Assembly: GCF_002804065.1 (NCBI RefSeq)
Contig: NZ_CP024955.1
Location: 3,224,001-3,288,000 of the forward strand
Source: Kyrpidia spormannii
GTDB lineage: Bacteria; Bacillota; Bacilli; Kyrpidiales; Kyrpidiaceae
Length of the DNA: 64,000 bases
Direction: 5' to 3'
Part shown: positions 15,042 through 26,616 of the stretch, piece after piece
Numbering within the stretch: the stretch's first letter is position 1
How the letters are laid out: each line of letters starts with the position of its first letter
Translations under genes and position numbers: made by a program
Notes under the pieces: model-generated
Database searches by the model: none
What the model was told of the DNA's origin: nothing
What the model saw: the letters and a program-made list of their open reading frames with translations, nothing else

Positions 15042-16829
15042 ATGTCGCTCCAGTGGAACGCTGTCTGTCGGCACCCGTTCTCTCCCGCCCCCTCCCCGCG
15101 TCGGTCAAGGGGCCACTGGGCGGGATGGGTGCTTTTCTTGTGCCTCGTCGGAGGGGTGTTCCCGGCTTTGTCCCCAGATGCCGAAGCGGTGGGACCTGTC
15201 GAGGCACAAAAGCCCCAGAGGCCGTTGGTGTCGGTCATCCGGGAAGGGGCCGTCTGGGTGCTGCAGGCGGAAGGTCGGTTCGCGCCAGTTCCCAAAACTG
15301 AAGGGGCAGACCGGGCGATTTTTTCACCCGACGGCCGGTTTCTCGCCGTTCACAGATCCGAGGGCTCTCTGTGGCTGACCACCCCGGACGGCAGGAAAGG
15401 ATGGCTCCTGGCCAAGGATCGAGTGAGTCCCGATATGGCCTGGTCGCCTACGGGCGGACGGCTTGGCTACATTCGTTCCGGGGCTTTGTGGGTGATCCCC
15501 TGCGGTCCGGAAGGCCCCAGCGATTGGAGCCTGGCCGCCCCGGAAGCGGAACGGTTTGCTTGGAGCTCCGATGGCAACCGGCTCTACGTGGCCACCCCGG
15601 CTTGGTCCGTCCCGGCCCCGCCGAAGCCCACAACCCCCATCGCTCCCCGGAAGCCTGAAAGCCCACCCGGGCGGCCGGGCCCCGATGCGGGCACCCGGGA
15701 CACCGAGCAAAAACCGGGGGACTCCCCGGGAAAAGGCGGGCATGAGGCGTCGGCAGCAACAACGAATGGCATCTTTCCCTCTCCGGCCCTCGGCAAAGCC
15801 GCGGGAGCCGCAGGAACGCCGGTCAGGCGACAGGCGGTTCGCATCCTGGAAGTGAAGTGGCGGGGAGGAACGCCCAAGGTATGGGGAGAACTTCCATTGC
15901 GCATGGTCGAGGATCAGCAGGAATCCACGGCTGTGCGGCATAAACTGCATGAGCCGAAGAGGGCGGAAGGGATTCGCGTATACGACGATCAAACGCCTTC
16001 TGCGGCTCAAGGATCCCAGGCACCCGGCCGGTCCGGGTGGCCGGTCTGGGGGGTGGAGGGGATCTATCCGTCCCCGGGTGGTGAAGCGGTGGCTTTGGTG
16101 GTGCGGGATGCCCCGGATTCCCGCCGGGCTCTCCACCGGGGCCTCATCAGCTTTACCGACCGATCCGCGATTCCCCTTGTGGTCTGGCAGGCGCGACTGG
16201 GCTCCCCCCTCGAATTCGCGGGTTGGACCATACAGGATCGACGCCTGTGGATCGGTTTTTTGACGGATCGTCGTCGAGAATCCGGGCATCGAACAGAGGG
16301 CCGTTCTGAAGCCTTTGAGGGGGAATTCCTGGCTTGGAAGCTGCCTGAAGGAGCGGTTTCGTCGGTGGACCGACCCGTCATCCTGACGCCGGAAACGGCA
16401 ACGGACCGCCGGGCGTCGTCGGATCCCCAGGCTCAGGGGTGGTTGGTGGTTCGCGCTTTTGCCCATCCGTGGATCCAGGAGCGATGGAGGCCGGCCTCTT
16501 TGTGGGCCGTTCGCCCGGACGGCCGGGCCATTCAACTGAGCCATCCGCTTTTCGGAGCGGAAGATCTGGCCGGGTGGTGGGGACCCGGTGAACAGTGGGT
16601 GGGGTTGCGAAAGGCGTGGGACCACGCCAGGCTCTGGTGGTCTTCCCGGCCCCTTGGCCGCACCGAGGTGCTGGTGGACGGCCTGGGCCGGGACGTTGCC
16701 CCTGGGGTCGTTGATATCGGCTTTGTCCATCCCGGGCCGGATACAGGCACCTGGGTGACCGCGGGCGCAGGGCGTCCACGCCCCACCGGCCGGACGGGCG
16801 CGGAGAAAGGAGCTCTGGGCCCCGGGTGA
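15042..16829 (+). CDS. Exported beta-propeller-like (TolB/WD40-type) protein of unknown function
   Basis: 595 residues. An N-terminal signal/anchor (hydrophobic core WAGWVLFLCLVGGVFPALS, ~25-45) is followed by blade-like repeats of the type 'FSPDGRFLAV', 'AWSPTGGRLGYI', 'AWSSDGNRLYVA', each with the Ser-x-[DT]-G turn of TolB/WD40 propellers. A Pro/Gly-rich linker (~190-250) separates these from a second set ending near WWGPGEQWVGLRKAWDH. No catalytic motif recognised. ATG at 15042 chosen for GGGAGTG ~9 bases upstream; an ATG 14 codons earlier is possible. It lies convergent with murA. Likely a cell-surface or secreted protein. Confidence 0.6.
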   Translation: MSLQWNAVCRHPFSPAPSPRRSRGHWAGWVLFLCLVGGVFPALSPDAEAVGPVEAQKPQRPLVSVIREGAVWVLQAEGRFAPVPKTEGADRAIFSPDGRFLAVHRSEGSLWLTTPDGRKGWLLAKDRVSPDMAWSPTGGRLGYIRSGALWVIPCGPEGPSDWSLAAPEAERFAWSSDGNRLYVATPAWSVPAPPKPTTPIAPRKPESPPGRPGPDAGTRDTEQKPGDSPGKGGHEASAATTNGIFPSPALGKAAGAAGTPVRRQAVRILEVKWRGGTPKVWGELPLRMVEDQQESTAVRHKLHEPKRAEGIRVYDDQTPSAAQGSQAPGRSGWPVWGVEGIYPSPGGEAVALVVRDAPDSRRALHRGLISFTDRSAIPLVVWQARLGSPLEFAGWTIQDRRLWIGFLTDRRRESGHRTEGRSEAFEGEFLAWKLPEGAVSSVDRPVILTPETATDRRASSDPQAQGWLVVRAFAHPWIQERWRPASLWAVRPDGRAIQLSHPLFGAEDLAGWWGPGEQWVGLRKAWDHARLWWSSRPLGRTEVLVDGLGRDVAPGVVDIGFVHPGPDTGTWVTAGAGRPRPTGRTGAEKGALGPG

Positions 16830-16870
16830 TACCGGTGATGATGCCGGTGCCCCCGGCTCTTCCAGCGCCG

Positions 16871-18133
16871 TCACTCCACCCGCTTGATCGCCGCCCCGAG
16901 GGCGTGGAGTTTCCCGACGATATCTACGTATCCTCGGTCGATGTGGTGGACGCCGTGCACTTCTGTTTCCCCTTCAGCAGCCAGGCCTGCTAACAGCAGG
17001 GCGGCACCCGCCCGCAGGTCTGTCGAATTCACCCGGGCGCCGGTGAGTTTTGGCACCCCTTCGATCACCGCAGTCCGCCCTTCCACCCGGATGTCCGCCC
17101 CCATGCGCTGGAGTTCGGCCACGTGCATGAAGCGGTTCTCAAACACCGTTTCCGTGACCATGCTGGTCCCGGGAATGATCGTGAGCAGCGCCATGATCTG
17201 CGCCTGCATGTCTGTCGGGAAACCGGGATAATAGTGCGTCTTGATGTCCAGGGCACGCTGTCCGGGGCCCCCCGCCACAAAAATCCCGTTCACATCGTCC
17301 TCGACGTGAACCCCAGTTTCTTTGAGCTTCGCCAGCAAGGGCTTCAAGTGCGTGCTGATGGCACCCTCGACATAGATCTCTCCGCCGGTAATCGCACCGG
17401 CCAACAAAAAGGTGCCGGCTTCGATTCGATCGGGGATGACCGTGTGCTCCACCCCCCGCAACCGATCCACGCCCTCCACCCGGATGACGTCCGTGCCGGC
17501 CCCCCGGACCCGGCCGCCCATTTTGTTGATAAAATTGGCCAGATCAACAATCTCCGGTTCTTTGGCCGCATTCTCGATGATCGTCAGCCCGTCTGCCAGG
17601 GCGGCCGCCATCATGATGTTTTGGGTCGCTCCAACACTTGGGATGTCGAGGTACACCCGATTGCCCCGCAGGCGACCCCGGGGAGCCCGGGCCTCGACAT
17701 AGCCGTGCTCCACGGTGACTTCGGCGCCCAGGGCTTCGAATCCTTTGATATGCTGATCCACCGGCCTGGCCCCGATGGCGCACCCGCCGGGCAGGGCCAC
17801 CCGGGCATGTCCAAATCGGGCGAGGAGCGGACCCATCACAACAAAGGAGGCGCGCATCCGGCGAACCAACTCGTAAGGAGCTTCCGTGTGGGAAACCTCC
17901 TCGGCATTGAGCCGGACCACGCCTCCAGGCTCGCGCTGGACATCGACCCCAAGCGCCTGGATCATGTCACACATGCAATCGACGTCCCGGAGGAACGGTA
18001 CATCTTCAACCACGCACCGGCCCTCCACGGCCAACAGCGACGCCGCCAGAATGGGAAGGGAGGCGTTTTTCGCCCCGCTTACCCGGACCGTCCCCTTGAG
18101 GGGTCGACCGCCTTGCACGAGAATGGTCGCCAA
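16871..18133 (-). CDS. murA: UDP-N-acetylglucosamine 1-carboxyvinyltransferase MurA
   Basis: First committed enzyme of peptidoglycan synthesis, adding enolpyruvate from PEP to UDP-GlcNAc; cytosolic. 420 residues, full length. Seen: [10 protein letters not shown] with Lys22/Asn23, and the active-site loop [15 protein letters not shown] with Cys118, the residue alkylated by fosfomycin, so it is not a Cys-to-Asp resistant form. Initiates at TTG with GGAGGTAAC eight bases upstream. ywmB lies immediately upstream and spoIID downstream, the Bacillus murA1 arrangement. Confidence 0.97.
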   Translation of the reverse strand: MATILVQGGRPLKGTVRVSGAKNASLPILAASLLAVEGRCVVEDVPFLRDVDCMCDMIQALGVDVQREPGGVVRLNAEEVSHTEAPYELVRRMRASFVVMGPLLARFGHARVALPGGCAIGARPVDQHIKGFEALGAEVTVEHGYVEARAPRGRLRGNRVYLDIPSVGATQNIMMAAALADGLTIIENAAKEPEIVDLANFINKMGGRVRGAGTDVIRVEGVDRLRGVEHTVIPDRIEAGTFLLAGAITGGEIYVEGAISTHLKPLLAKLKETGVHVEDDVNGIFVAGGPGQRALDIKTHYYPGFPTDMQAQIMALLTIIPGTSMVTETVFENRFMHVAELQRMGADIRVEGRTAVIEGVPKLTGARVNSTDLRAGAALLLAGLAAEGETEVHGVHHIDRGYVDIVGKLHALGAAIKRVE

Positions 18134-18150
18134 TGGTTGTTACCTCCGTC

Positions 18151-19516
<1,366 letters not shown>

Positions 19517-19535
19517 AAAGTGGCAGCGATGGGAC

Positions 19536-19577
19536 GCGGGAGCTCCGGACCTCAGTCCGGGGCTCTCGCCATTTTTC
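19536..19577 (+). terminator. Rho-independent terminator of the small YjcZ-type gene
   Basis: 15-bp near-perfect stem (19536-19550 with 19555-19569), CTCA loop, then ATTTTTCTCT. Orientation is plus-strand; the minus strand has no U-run, so it does not serve the convergent MFS gene. Confidence 0.85.
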
Positions 19578-19578
19578 T

Positions 19579-20799
19579 CTAGTGGTGGGGTTTTGTCGCC
19601 GGTCGGCCCCGAGGCGAGAGGGGCCGGTCTTCAGGTAGCCACCAGGCGAGCACTGCGGCCAGCAGGGGCAGAACCGCGAGGATCTCGATGGCCGTGGTGA
19701 TGCCAAACCGGTCGGCCACATACCCCGCCAAGGAGGCGCCGACGCCCCCCATGCCCACCGCCAAACCGATCATCAGCCCGGACACGAGGCCGATGCGCCC
19801 AGGCATCAGCTCCTGGCCAAAGACGACGGTGACCGCGAAGGTGGACAGGACGATAAAGCCCAGGAGCACCACGTCCACCGCCGCCCATATGCCGTGGGCA
19901 TAGGGCAGAACCAGGGAAAAGGGAATGGCCCCGGCCATGGAGATGAGGATCAACCGGCGCTTCCCGATGCGGTCCGACAGGGGGCCGCCGATAAAAGTCC
20001 CCAACGCCCCGGCCAGAAGGAACAGGGCGGTGTAGACCTCCGCCACGGAGGTGGACAGACCCCGGACGTTTACGTAGTACAAGGGCAGAAAACCGGACAG
20101 CCCGGCCTGCATCCACGATCGAAAGGTCACGACCACGAGCAGAAGAACGACCGCCCAGGCCGCACCCGTCCCGCCCGCGGTGCGCACCACCCGGGGGGCT
20201 TTGACCTTGGCCTTGGCCCCGTACCAAGGCACGATGGTCGCCAGCGCCCCGGCGGCGAGCATCGCCGGTACCAGCAGCCAAATGCTGCCATGAAGGCCGG
20301 TGTGGACAAACAAGAGACTCACGACCAGAGGGGCGATGGCCTGCCCGGCATTGCCCCCCACCTGGAAAATTGATTGGGCGGTGCCCTTCTGAACCCCGGC
20401 CGCCAGGTGGGCCGCCCGGCTGGCCTCGGGGTGAAACGCGGCCGAGCCCGCGCCGAGCAGCGCCACCAGAACCAACAACCATCCGTAACTCGGCGCGAAC
20501 CCCATGGCCGCCGCACCGGCACCCACGACGAACTCCCCGGCGGGGAGCAGCCATGCCTTGGGGTGCCGATCCGTCCAGGCGCCAATGATCGGTTGCACCA
20601 TTGAGGACGTCACGTTGGCGACAAGGACGAGCACGCCCAGCTCGATATAACTCAGTCCGAGGTGGCTTTGAAATAACGGCAGCAATGAAGGGACCAGGGT
20701 GGTCATGGTGTCGTTCAGGAAGTGACCCAGGGATACGATCCACAAGGCCTTCCACACCGGCTGCCTGGCCAACGACTGTTCTGCGGTGCTCGGTTCCAC
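19579..20799 (-). CDS. MFS transporter, Fsr (fosmidomycin-resistance)-like
   Basis: 406-residue, 12-helix major-facilitator antiporter. The first helix pair has the SLGHFLNDTMTTLVPSLLPLF pattern typical of Fsr-like efflux proteins. The loop 2-3 motif is GAWTDRHPKAW, helix 5 region QSIFQVGGNAGQAIAPL, and the mirrored loop 8-9 motif GGPLSDRIGKRR. GTG at 20799 chosen with GGGGGGA seven bases upstream, 13 bases after the nuoN stop, so it is probably the last gene of the nuo transcript. Substrate unknown; no complex I role is implied by the sequence. Confidence 0.85.
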   Translation of the reverse strand: MEPSTAEQSLARQPVWKALWIVSLGHFLNDTMTTLVPSLLPLFQSHLGLSYIELGVLVLVANVTSSMVQPIIGAWTDRHPKAWLLPAGEFVVGAGAAAMGFAPSYGWLLVLVALLGAGSAAFHPEASRAAHLAAGVQKGTAQSIFQVGGNAGQAIAPLVVSLLFVHTGLHGSIWLLVPAMLAAGALATIVPWYGAKAKVKAPRVVRTAGGTGAAWAVVLLLVVVTFRSWMQAGLSGFLPLYYVNVRGLSTSVAEVYTALFLLAGALGTFIGGPLSDRIGKRRLILISMAGAIPFSLVLPYAHGIWAAVDVVLLGFIVLSTFAVTVVFGQELMPGRIGLVSGLMIGLAVGMGGVGASLAGYVADRFGITTAIEILAVLPLLAAVLAWWLPEDRPLSPRGRPATKPHH

Positions 20800-20812
20800 C
20801 CTCCATCCCCCC

Positions 20813-22303
20813 CTATTGCCCAAACCAATTCAAACTCGGCAGGCTGTGCATCATCACCCCCGGTGCCACCCCAAGACCGATGGTCCCGACCAAGGCGATG
20901 GCCACCACCAGGGCGACGGTGGCCGGCGTCCCCCACAGCTCGGGCGGCCCGTAGGGTTCTTGAAGATACATGCGCCTGATTAAGCCAAAATAGTACGCGA
21001 AAGCCATCACGCTGGTGAGAAACATCAGCCCCGCCAGCCAGTAGTACCCGGTGTTGATCGCCCCGAGGGCGATGAAAAATTTGCCCGTGAATCCCGACGT
21101 CAAGGGCATCCCCGCCATGGCCGTGAGAAAAACGGTCATCGCCCCGGCCAAAAGCGGGGACCGGCGAAAGAGCCCGGTAAAGGCGTCCACATCCTCGGAC
21201 CGGGCGTGGTGCGCCACGACGGTGAGGACCGCAAAGGCGCCCGCCGTCATCAGGGCGTAGGCGGCGAGATAAAAGTAGAGCGCCGATACGCCCTGGAGCA
21301 AATTGCCGCCGTGATAGGCCCCCGTCAAAGCGGCGAAGGGAACCAGCAGGTACCCGGCTTGCCCAATGCTTGAATAGGCGAGCATCCGCTTGACGTTGCG
21401 CTGGACGATGGCGAGAAGATTCCCCACCACCATGGTAACCGCCGCGATGCCGATCCACAGCCCGCCCCATTCTGGAAAATGGCTGGCAAACCCGTACAGA
21501 AACACCCGGATCAGCATGGCAAAGCCCGCCGCCTTCGACGCTGCGGCCAGGAAGGCGGTGATCGGCGTCGGGGCCCCTTCGTATACATCCGGCGCCCACA
21601 TGTGAAAAGGCACCACTGAGATTTTGACCGAGAATCCCACCAGCATCAAAAGCATCCCGATCACCACAATGGCCCGGTAGCTGTCCCAGGCCAGGTACAG
21701 GGCGTACCCCGCTTCGGCGAGGTTCGTGGTGCCGGTGACGCCGTAGATGTAAGACATACCGAAGAGCACACAGGCAGTGGCAATAGCCCCGAGGACCAGG
21801 TATTTCATCGCTCCTTCGGCCGATTTCGAGGTCTTTCGGACGCCCACCAATATATAGGAAGAAACCGAAAGAATCTCTAACCCCACGAAGAGGGTGACCA
21901 AATCCACCGACGAAGCCATGACCATGGCTCCCACCGTCGCGAAAAGCAACAGGTACGTATATTCTCCCCGGGCCACGTCAATCTGGCCGTGCTCATCCAC
22001 GGACAGGAGCAGGATCAAAAACGTGATGCCGATAAACAACAGCTTGAAGACGAGGGCGTAATCGTCGAGCACATAGCTCCCGGGCCCCAAGGACGCCGTT
22101 TGGCCAAAGCGGCGAAGGACGAGCACACCCGCCCAGGCCAGAGCGACGACCCCGAGACCGTTGGCAACTGTCGCCCTCTTCACACCGGGCGGCAAAATCG
22201 CATCGAGGAGCATGAGAACAAACCCTCCGGCGATCAGCACGATCTCCGGCCCCATGACCCACCAGACTTGACTCCAAGTTAACCCTTGCAGTATCGTCGA
22301 CAT
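20813..22303 (-). CDS. nuoN: NADH-quinone oxidoreductase-type complex I subunit N
   Basis: Antiporter-like membrane subunit, one of three proton-pumping modules of complex I. 496 residues, ~14 helices. The central proton-antiporter segment contains the conserved Lys/His-bearing pattern 'FHMWAPDVYEGAPTPITAFLAAASKAAGF' with Lys in the broken helix, and Glu in FVGLEILSVSSYIL. Last of the eleven nuo genes; starts ATG at 22303, six bases after nuoM. Confidence 0.96.
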   Translation of the reverse strand: MSTILQGLTWSQVWWVMGPEIVLIAGGFVLMLLDAILPPGVKRATVANGLGVVALAWAGVLVLRRFGQTASLGPGSYVLDDYALVFKLLFIGITFLILLLSVDEHGQIDVARGEYTYLLLFATVGAMVMASSVDLVTLFVGLEILSVSSYILVGVRKTSKSAEGAMKYLVLGAIATACVLFGMSYIYGVTGTTNLAEAGYALYLAWDSYRAIVVIGMLLMLVGFSVKISVVPFHMWAPDVYEGAPTPITAFLAAASKAAGFAMLIRVFLYGFASHFPEWGGLWIGIAAVTMVVGNLLAIVQRNVKRMLAYSSIGQAGYLLVPFAALTGAYHGGNLLQGVSALYFYLAAYALMTAGAFAVLTVVAHHARSEDVDAFTGLFRRSPLLAGAMTVFLTAMAGMPLTSGFTGKFFIALGAINTGYYWLAGLMFLTSVMAFAYYFGLIRRMYLQEPYGPPELWGTPATVALVVAIALVGTIGLGVAPGVMMHSLPSLNWFGQ

Positions 22304-22309
22304 CCCCCA

Positions 22310-23827
22310 TCACCCCCCGATTCCCGCAGCCAGGGCAGCCAAAGTGCCACCTGCGGTCTGGCCGATCACCGCGGGGAATACGCCGACGCCGATAACGGCG
22401 ATCAGCAGCAGAACCATTGGGAGCACTTCACCCGGCGTCCCGTCCCGAAGGCCTTCCTTGGTCGCGGGGGTCGGACCAAAGGTGGTGCGCTGAATGGCCC
22501 ACAACAGGTACACCGCCGCCAGGAGGATCCCGATGATGCCGAAAGCGGAAAGTCGCGGGAACACCGAAAAGGATCCGCTAAAAGAGAGAATCTCTCCCAC
22601 GAACTGGCCCATTCCCGGCAACCCCAGGGAGCCGAGCGCCCCCGTCAACAACAGCCCGGAGACGTAAGGCATGGGCTTGGACAGCCCGCCCAGGGCCGCC
22701 ATCTCCACGGTGCCCGCCCGCTCTCCGATAATGCCGACCCCGGCGAAAAGCAGTGCCGTGAGCAACCCGGAGGAGACCGCCACAAACAAAGCCCCCTGGA
22801 GGCCCGCTGGCGTCATGGAAGCTGCGGCCAAAAGAAAGACGCCCATGTGGCTGATGGTCGTATAAGCCAGGAGCCGCCGCCAGTCCCCTTGGACAAAGGC
22901 GATGAGTCCGGCCCACAGAATGTTGATGACGCCGACCACCGCCACCAGCAGGGCGTACCGGGCCACCATGGCGGGCATCATCCCCCCGGCCACCCGGAGA
23001 AATAAGTACGCGCCGGTCTTCACCACCACGCCGCCGAGCAGCATATTGACCGCCGCCGGAGCTTGACTGTGTACAAAAGGAAGCCACGTGTGAAAAGGCA
23101 CCAACGCCTCTTCCACCAGGATAGCGGCAAACAGCAACAAGAACAACGCTCCGGCCACCGGCGCCAGCCCGGCCGCCGCTCCGCCGCTGTGAAGCTGCTG
23201 GGTGAGGGAGGTGATGTCAAAGGTCATGCCTCCGCCAACTTTCCCGGACAGGTAGGCAATCCCAAAGAACGCCACCACCAGGCCGATACTGGACATCCCC
23301 CGGTATATCAGAAATTTCGTCGCCGCCTTTTTCCGCTCCTCCCCACCCCAGATCCCGATCAAAAAGTACATCGGCACCAGGGTGAGTTCCAGGAAGAAAA
23401 AGAGCAGGAACAGATCCGTGGCGGCGAACACCCCGTACAAGGCGGCCAGGAGGATCATGAGCCAACCGTAATACTCGTTGGCCCGGGTGCGGACACCTTT
23501 GGAGGCCCACGCCGCAGCAAATCCGACCACCCCGGTGAGGGCGAGAAGGGGCAGGGAGAGCCCGTCCGCTCCAAAGCCCAAAGTCACCTGCACCGGAATG
23601 TCCGCCAGGGCATCGCCGATGGTGAACCAGGTTTTAGTGAAGGCAAACTGCACGCCTCCCGCCGCCGGATCATACCCCAGATAGACCACCCCAACCAGCG
23701 CGGCTGAGATGAGACTTCCCAGGAGCGCCGCAGCCCGGGGTATGGACGAATTGTTTTTCGGAGCGAGCCAACTGGTGAGACCGGCTGCCAGCGGGATGAG
23801 AACGATCCACAACACGGCCGCATGCAT
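22310..23827 (-). CDS. nuoM: Complex I subunit M (NuoM)
   Basis: Antiporter-like proton-pumping subunit, 505 residues. Seen: FFLELTLVPMYFLIGIWGG, the key helix break 'ALVPFHTWLPFVHSQAPAAVNMLLGGVVVKTGAYLFLR', and KRLLAYTTISHMG-type sequence (DWRRLLAYTTISHMG). ATG at 23827 overlaps the nuoL stop (ATGA) and gives a normal N-terminus MHAAVLW; six extra in-frame codons precede it. Confidence 0.96.
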   Translation of the reverse strand: MHAAVLWIVLIPLAAGLTSWLAPKNNSSIPRAAALLGSLISAALVGVVYLGYDPAAGGVQFAFTKTWFTIGDALADIPVQVTLGFGADGLSLPLLALTGVVGFAAAWASKGVRTRANEYYGWLMILLAALYGVFAATDLFLLFFFLELTLVPMYFLIGIWGGEERKKAATKFLIYRGMSSIGLVVAFFGIAYLSGKVGGGMTFDITSLTQQLHSGGAAAGLAPVAGALFLLLFAAILVEEALVPFHTWLPFVHSQAPAAVNMLLGGVVVKTGAYLFLRVAGGMMPAMVARYALLVAVVGVINILWAGLIAFVQGDWRRLLAYTTISHMGVFLLAAASMTPAGLQGALFVAVSSGLLTALLFAGVGIIGERAGTVEMAALGGLSKPMPYVSGLLLTGALGSLGLPGMGQFVGEILSFSGSFSVFPRLSAFGIIGILLAAVYLLWAIQRTTFGPTPATKEGLRDGTPGEVLPMVLLLIAVIGVGVFPAVIGQTAGGTLAALAAGIGG

Positions 23828-25719
23828 CAGGAATGCACCCCCCACAACAACGACCAGGACACGGCGATGAGAGCGACGATCCCGAGCAGGGTAATCAGCC
23901 CATAGGTCTGAACTTGACCGGTCTGGATTCGACGCAGGCCTGATGAGGCCGCCTTAGTGCCGCCCCCGATCACGGTGACGATCCCGTCGATGATCCACCG
24001 GTCCACCCAGTCGAACACCCGGCCAAGGCCAAAGGCCGGGCGGACAATCACCGCCTGATACAACTCGTCAAAATAGAATTTGTGAAAAGACAGGTTGTAA
24101 AGGGGGGACAACGCCCGGCTCCAGGCTTTGGCGGAAACCGACTTTTTTCCGTACATCAGCCAGGCCAAACCGATTCCCAGCAGGCCCACCACCGTGGATA
24201 AAGCCATAACCCCCGGACCCGCCGACACCGCCATGGCCCCGGTCGGTTCCCCGAGGAATCGCTCCAAAGGAAGACCCGCAAAAGGCGCGCCAGCCACCCC
24301 GGCCCCCAGGGCCATCAGGGCGAGAATCATCAAGGGCAGCGTCATAACCCACCCGCTCTCCCGGGGAATCCGCTCACCCCGGTAGCGGCCGGTGAAGGTC
24401 AGGAAGAACACCCGGAAGATGTAGAAGGCAGTAAAAAACGCCGCCACGGTGCCAAGGACGTAGAGCACCGGCTGTCCCGCCGCCAGGGTCGCGGCCAGGA
24501 TGTCATCCTTGGACCAGAACCCCGCGAAGGGAGGTATGCCGGACAAAGCCAGGGCACCGAACAGGAAGGTCCAGGCCGTCATCGGCATCCGCCGCCAGAG
24601 CCCGCCCATCTTGTCGAGATCTTGGGTGTCCACGGCATGGATGACACTTCCCGCCGCCAGGAACAAGAGCGCCTTGAAAAAGGCGTGAGTGAAAAGGTGG
24701 AAAACGCCGGCGGTATAGGCCGCCACCCCCAGCCCCATCATCATGTACCCCAGCTGGCTGATGGTGGAATAAGCGATGACCCGCTTGATGTCCCGCTGGG
24801 TCAGGCCGATGGCCGCCCCGAGAATTGCGGTGATCCCCCCGATATACGCCACCACGTGCAAGGCCGCCGGTGAAAAGGCGAACAAGGGAAACGCCCGGGC
24901 CACCAAGTACACCCCGGCCGCCACCATGGTCGCCGCGTGAATGAGGGCCGACACCGGGGTGGGGCCTTCCATGGCGTCCGGCAGCCAGACGTGGAGGGGG
25001 AACTGGGCGGATTTTCCCACGGCTCCGAAGAAAATCAATAAGGCTCCCAAGGTCGCCATGCCCTGGGCGCTGATCCAGCCGACCTGGAGATTCCCGGACT
25101 GGACGGCTCGGGCAATGTCTTCGTAATCAAAGGATCCCGTCGCCAGATAGAGCAGGATGATCCCCGCCAAGAGCCCGACATCGCCGAGACGGGTGACGAC
25201 AAAAGATTTTTTCGCCGCCGCCGCGGCCTCCGGCTTGTAATACCAGAAGCCCACCAGCAGATACGAGCACAGCCCGACCAGCTCCCAAAACACGTACAAC
25301 TGAAGGAAATTCGGTGAGATCACCAGGCCGAGCATCGAGAAGACAAAGAGCAACAGGTACTGATAAAACACCCCGAACCGGGGATCGCCGTGCATATATC
25401 CCCTGGAGAACAGCAGGACCAGGGTGCTGACAAAGCTGACGACCACGAGCATCAAAGCGTTCAGCGGGTTGACTTCGAACCCCACGTGCCAGGTATGGGC
25501 CGGACCCGGTCCGAAGGTCAGCCAGTTCCAGAGGTACGGCGGTTGTCCACCTCCCCGGGCCACATCGCCAAAAATCATCAGCGAAAGGACCAGGGAGATC
25601 AGGGTGGCCACCACGCCGATACTCGCAGCGACCCCCTCGTGCACCCGGCGCCCCATGGCGAGAAGCAGAAGGTACCCGATCAAGGGGACAGCGGGCACGA
25701 GCCAGGCATGCGCGATCAT
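23827..25719 (-). CDS. nuoL: Complex I subunit L (NuoL)
   Basis: Largest antiporter-like subunit, with the long lateral C-terminal helix linking the membrane pumps. 630 residues. Typical blocks: FFQYLLLFVFSMLGLVISPNF-like, WELVGLCSYLLVGFWY, SAQFPLHVWLPDAMEGPTPVSALIHAATMVAAG and RVIAYSTISQLGYMMMGLG. C-terminal extension has the SFHKFYFDELYQAVIVRP pattern. ATG at 25719. Confidence 0.97.
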   Translation of the reverse strand: MIAHAWLVPAVPLIGYLLLLAMGRRVHEGVAASIGVVATLISLVLSLMIFGDVARGGGQPPYLWNWLTFGPGPAHTWHVGFEVNPLNALMLVVVSFVSTLVLLFSRGYMHGDPRFGVFYQYLLLFVFSMLGLVISPNFLQLYVFWELVGLCSYLLVGFWYYKPEAAAAAKKSFVVTRLGDVGLLAGIILLYLATGSFDYEDIARAVQSGNLQVGWISAQGMATLGALLIFFGAVGKSAQFPLHVWLPDAMEGPTPVSALIHAATMVAAGVYLVARAFPLFAFSPAALHVVAYIGGITAILGAAIGLTQRDIKRVIAYSTISQLGYMMMGLGVAAYTAGVFHLFTHAFFKALLFLAAGSVIHAVDTQDLDKMGGLWRRMPMTAWTFLFGALALSGIPPFAGFWSKDDILAATLAAGQPVLYVLGTVAAFFTAFYIFRVFFLTFTGRYRGERIPRESGWVMTLPLMILALMALGAGVAGAPFAGLPLERFLGEPTGAMAVSAGPGVMALSTVVGLLGIGLAWLMYGKKSVSAKAWSRALSPLYNLSFHKFYFDELYQAVIVRPAFGLGRVFDWVDRWIIDGIVTVIGGGTKAASSGLRRIQTGQVQTYGLITLLGIVALIAVSWSLLWGVHS

Positions 25720-25773
25720 ACCATCACCCTTTTCCCATCGGTGTTATCGGCAGCTCCCTATTAATGGATGGAG

Positions 25774-26082
25774 TCACCATTTCATCAGGTTCATGTCCCG
25801 CACGTCGCTGCTGTTGCGGTTGCGGTACAGGGCGATCAAGATGGCCAAGCCCACGGCCACTTCCGCCGCTGCTACGGTCATGCTGAACAGACCGAACACC
25901 TGCCCGGCCACATTGGCACTGGCCCCGAGGCGGGAAAAGGCGATCAGGTTCAGGTTGGCGGCGTTGAGCATCAGCTCGATGGACAACAGGACGATGATGA
26001 TGTTGCGCTTGGTCAGCGCCCCGTACAGCCCGATACAAAACAGAATCGCCGCCAAAGCCAGAAAGGATCCGATCGGCGCCAT
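25774..26082 (-). CDS. nuoK: Complex I subunit K (NuoK)
   Basis: 102-residue three-helix membrane subunit carrying two buried glutamates of the proton path (Glu in [16 protein letters not shown] and Glu in [20 protein letters not shown]), both present. Normal length. ATG at 26082, four bases after the nuoJ stop. Confidence 0.96.
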   Translation of the reverse strand: MAPIGSFLALAAILFCIGLYGALTKRNIIIVLLSIELMLNAANLNLIAFSRLGASANVAGQVFGLFSMTVAAAEVAVGLAILIALYRNRNSSDVRDMNLMKW

Positions 26083-26085
26083 CCG

Positions 26086-26616
26086 CTAGTCCCCCTTTCT
26101 CGCCAGGATCACCGCGCCCACAAGGGCCACGGTGAGCAGTACCGACACCAGTTCAAAAGGCACCACGTAGCTGGTGAAAAGCGTCTCCGCCAAAGCGGTG
26201 ACGCTGTTTCGGGCCGGCCACGGGGGCTGGGCCGGGGCTGCCGGCCAGGTCGTGGTGCGGATCGCCCAAAGCATCGCGGCCCCCAAGGCCACCGCCCCCA
26301 AACCCGCCAACCATTGCCGCAGGCCAGCCCGTTCCTCTTCCTCCACTTCATCGTGCCGGGTCAACATGATGGCAAAGAGCATCAGGATCGTGATGGCCCC
26401 GGCGTAAATCAGGATTTGGGCAAAAGCGAGAAAATCCGCCCCGAGCAGGACGTACATGCCCGCCATGCCCAGGAAAACGAGGCCAATGGACAAGGCCATG
26501 TACATGACCTTGCGGAATTGCAACAGCATCACCGCCGCCAACACGACGACGACAGCAAGCACGAAAAAGGCCACCGTCTGCCCGGTCCAGGCGAGCCCGC
26601 CAAACCAGTTAGTCAC
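26086..26616 (-). CDS. nuoJ: Complex I subunit J (NuoJ)
   Basis: 176-residue membrane subunit with five helices, involved in coupling quinone chemistry to pumping. The ADFLAFAQILIYAGAITILMLFAIML stretch (conserved Tyr in the pi-bulge helix) is diagnostic. GTG at 26616 overlaps the end of nuoI and gives a typical N-terminus; the frame is open 29 codons further but inside nuoI. Confidence 0.93.
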   Translation of the reverse strand: MTNWFGGLAWTGQTVAFFVLAVVVVLAAVMLLQFRKVMYMALSIGLVFLGMAGMYVLLGADFLAFAQILIYAGAITILMLFAIMLTRHDEVEEEERAGLRQWLAGLGAVALGAAMLWAIRTTTWPAAPAQPPWPARNSVTALAETLFTSYVVPFELVSVLLTVALVGAVILARKGD

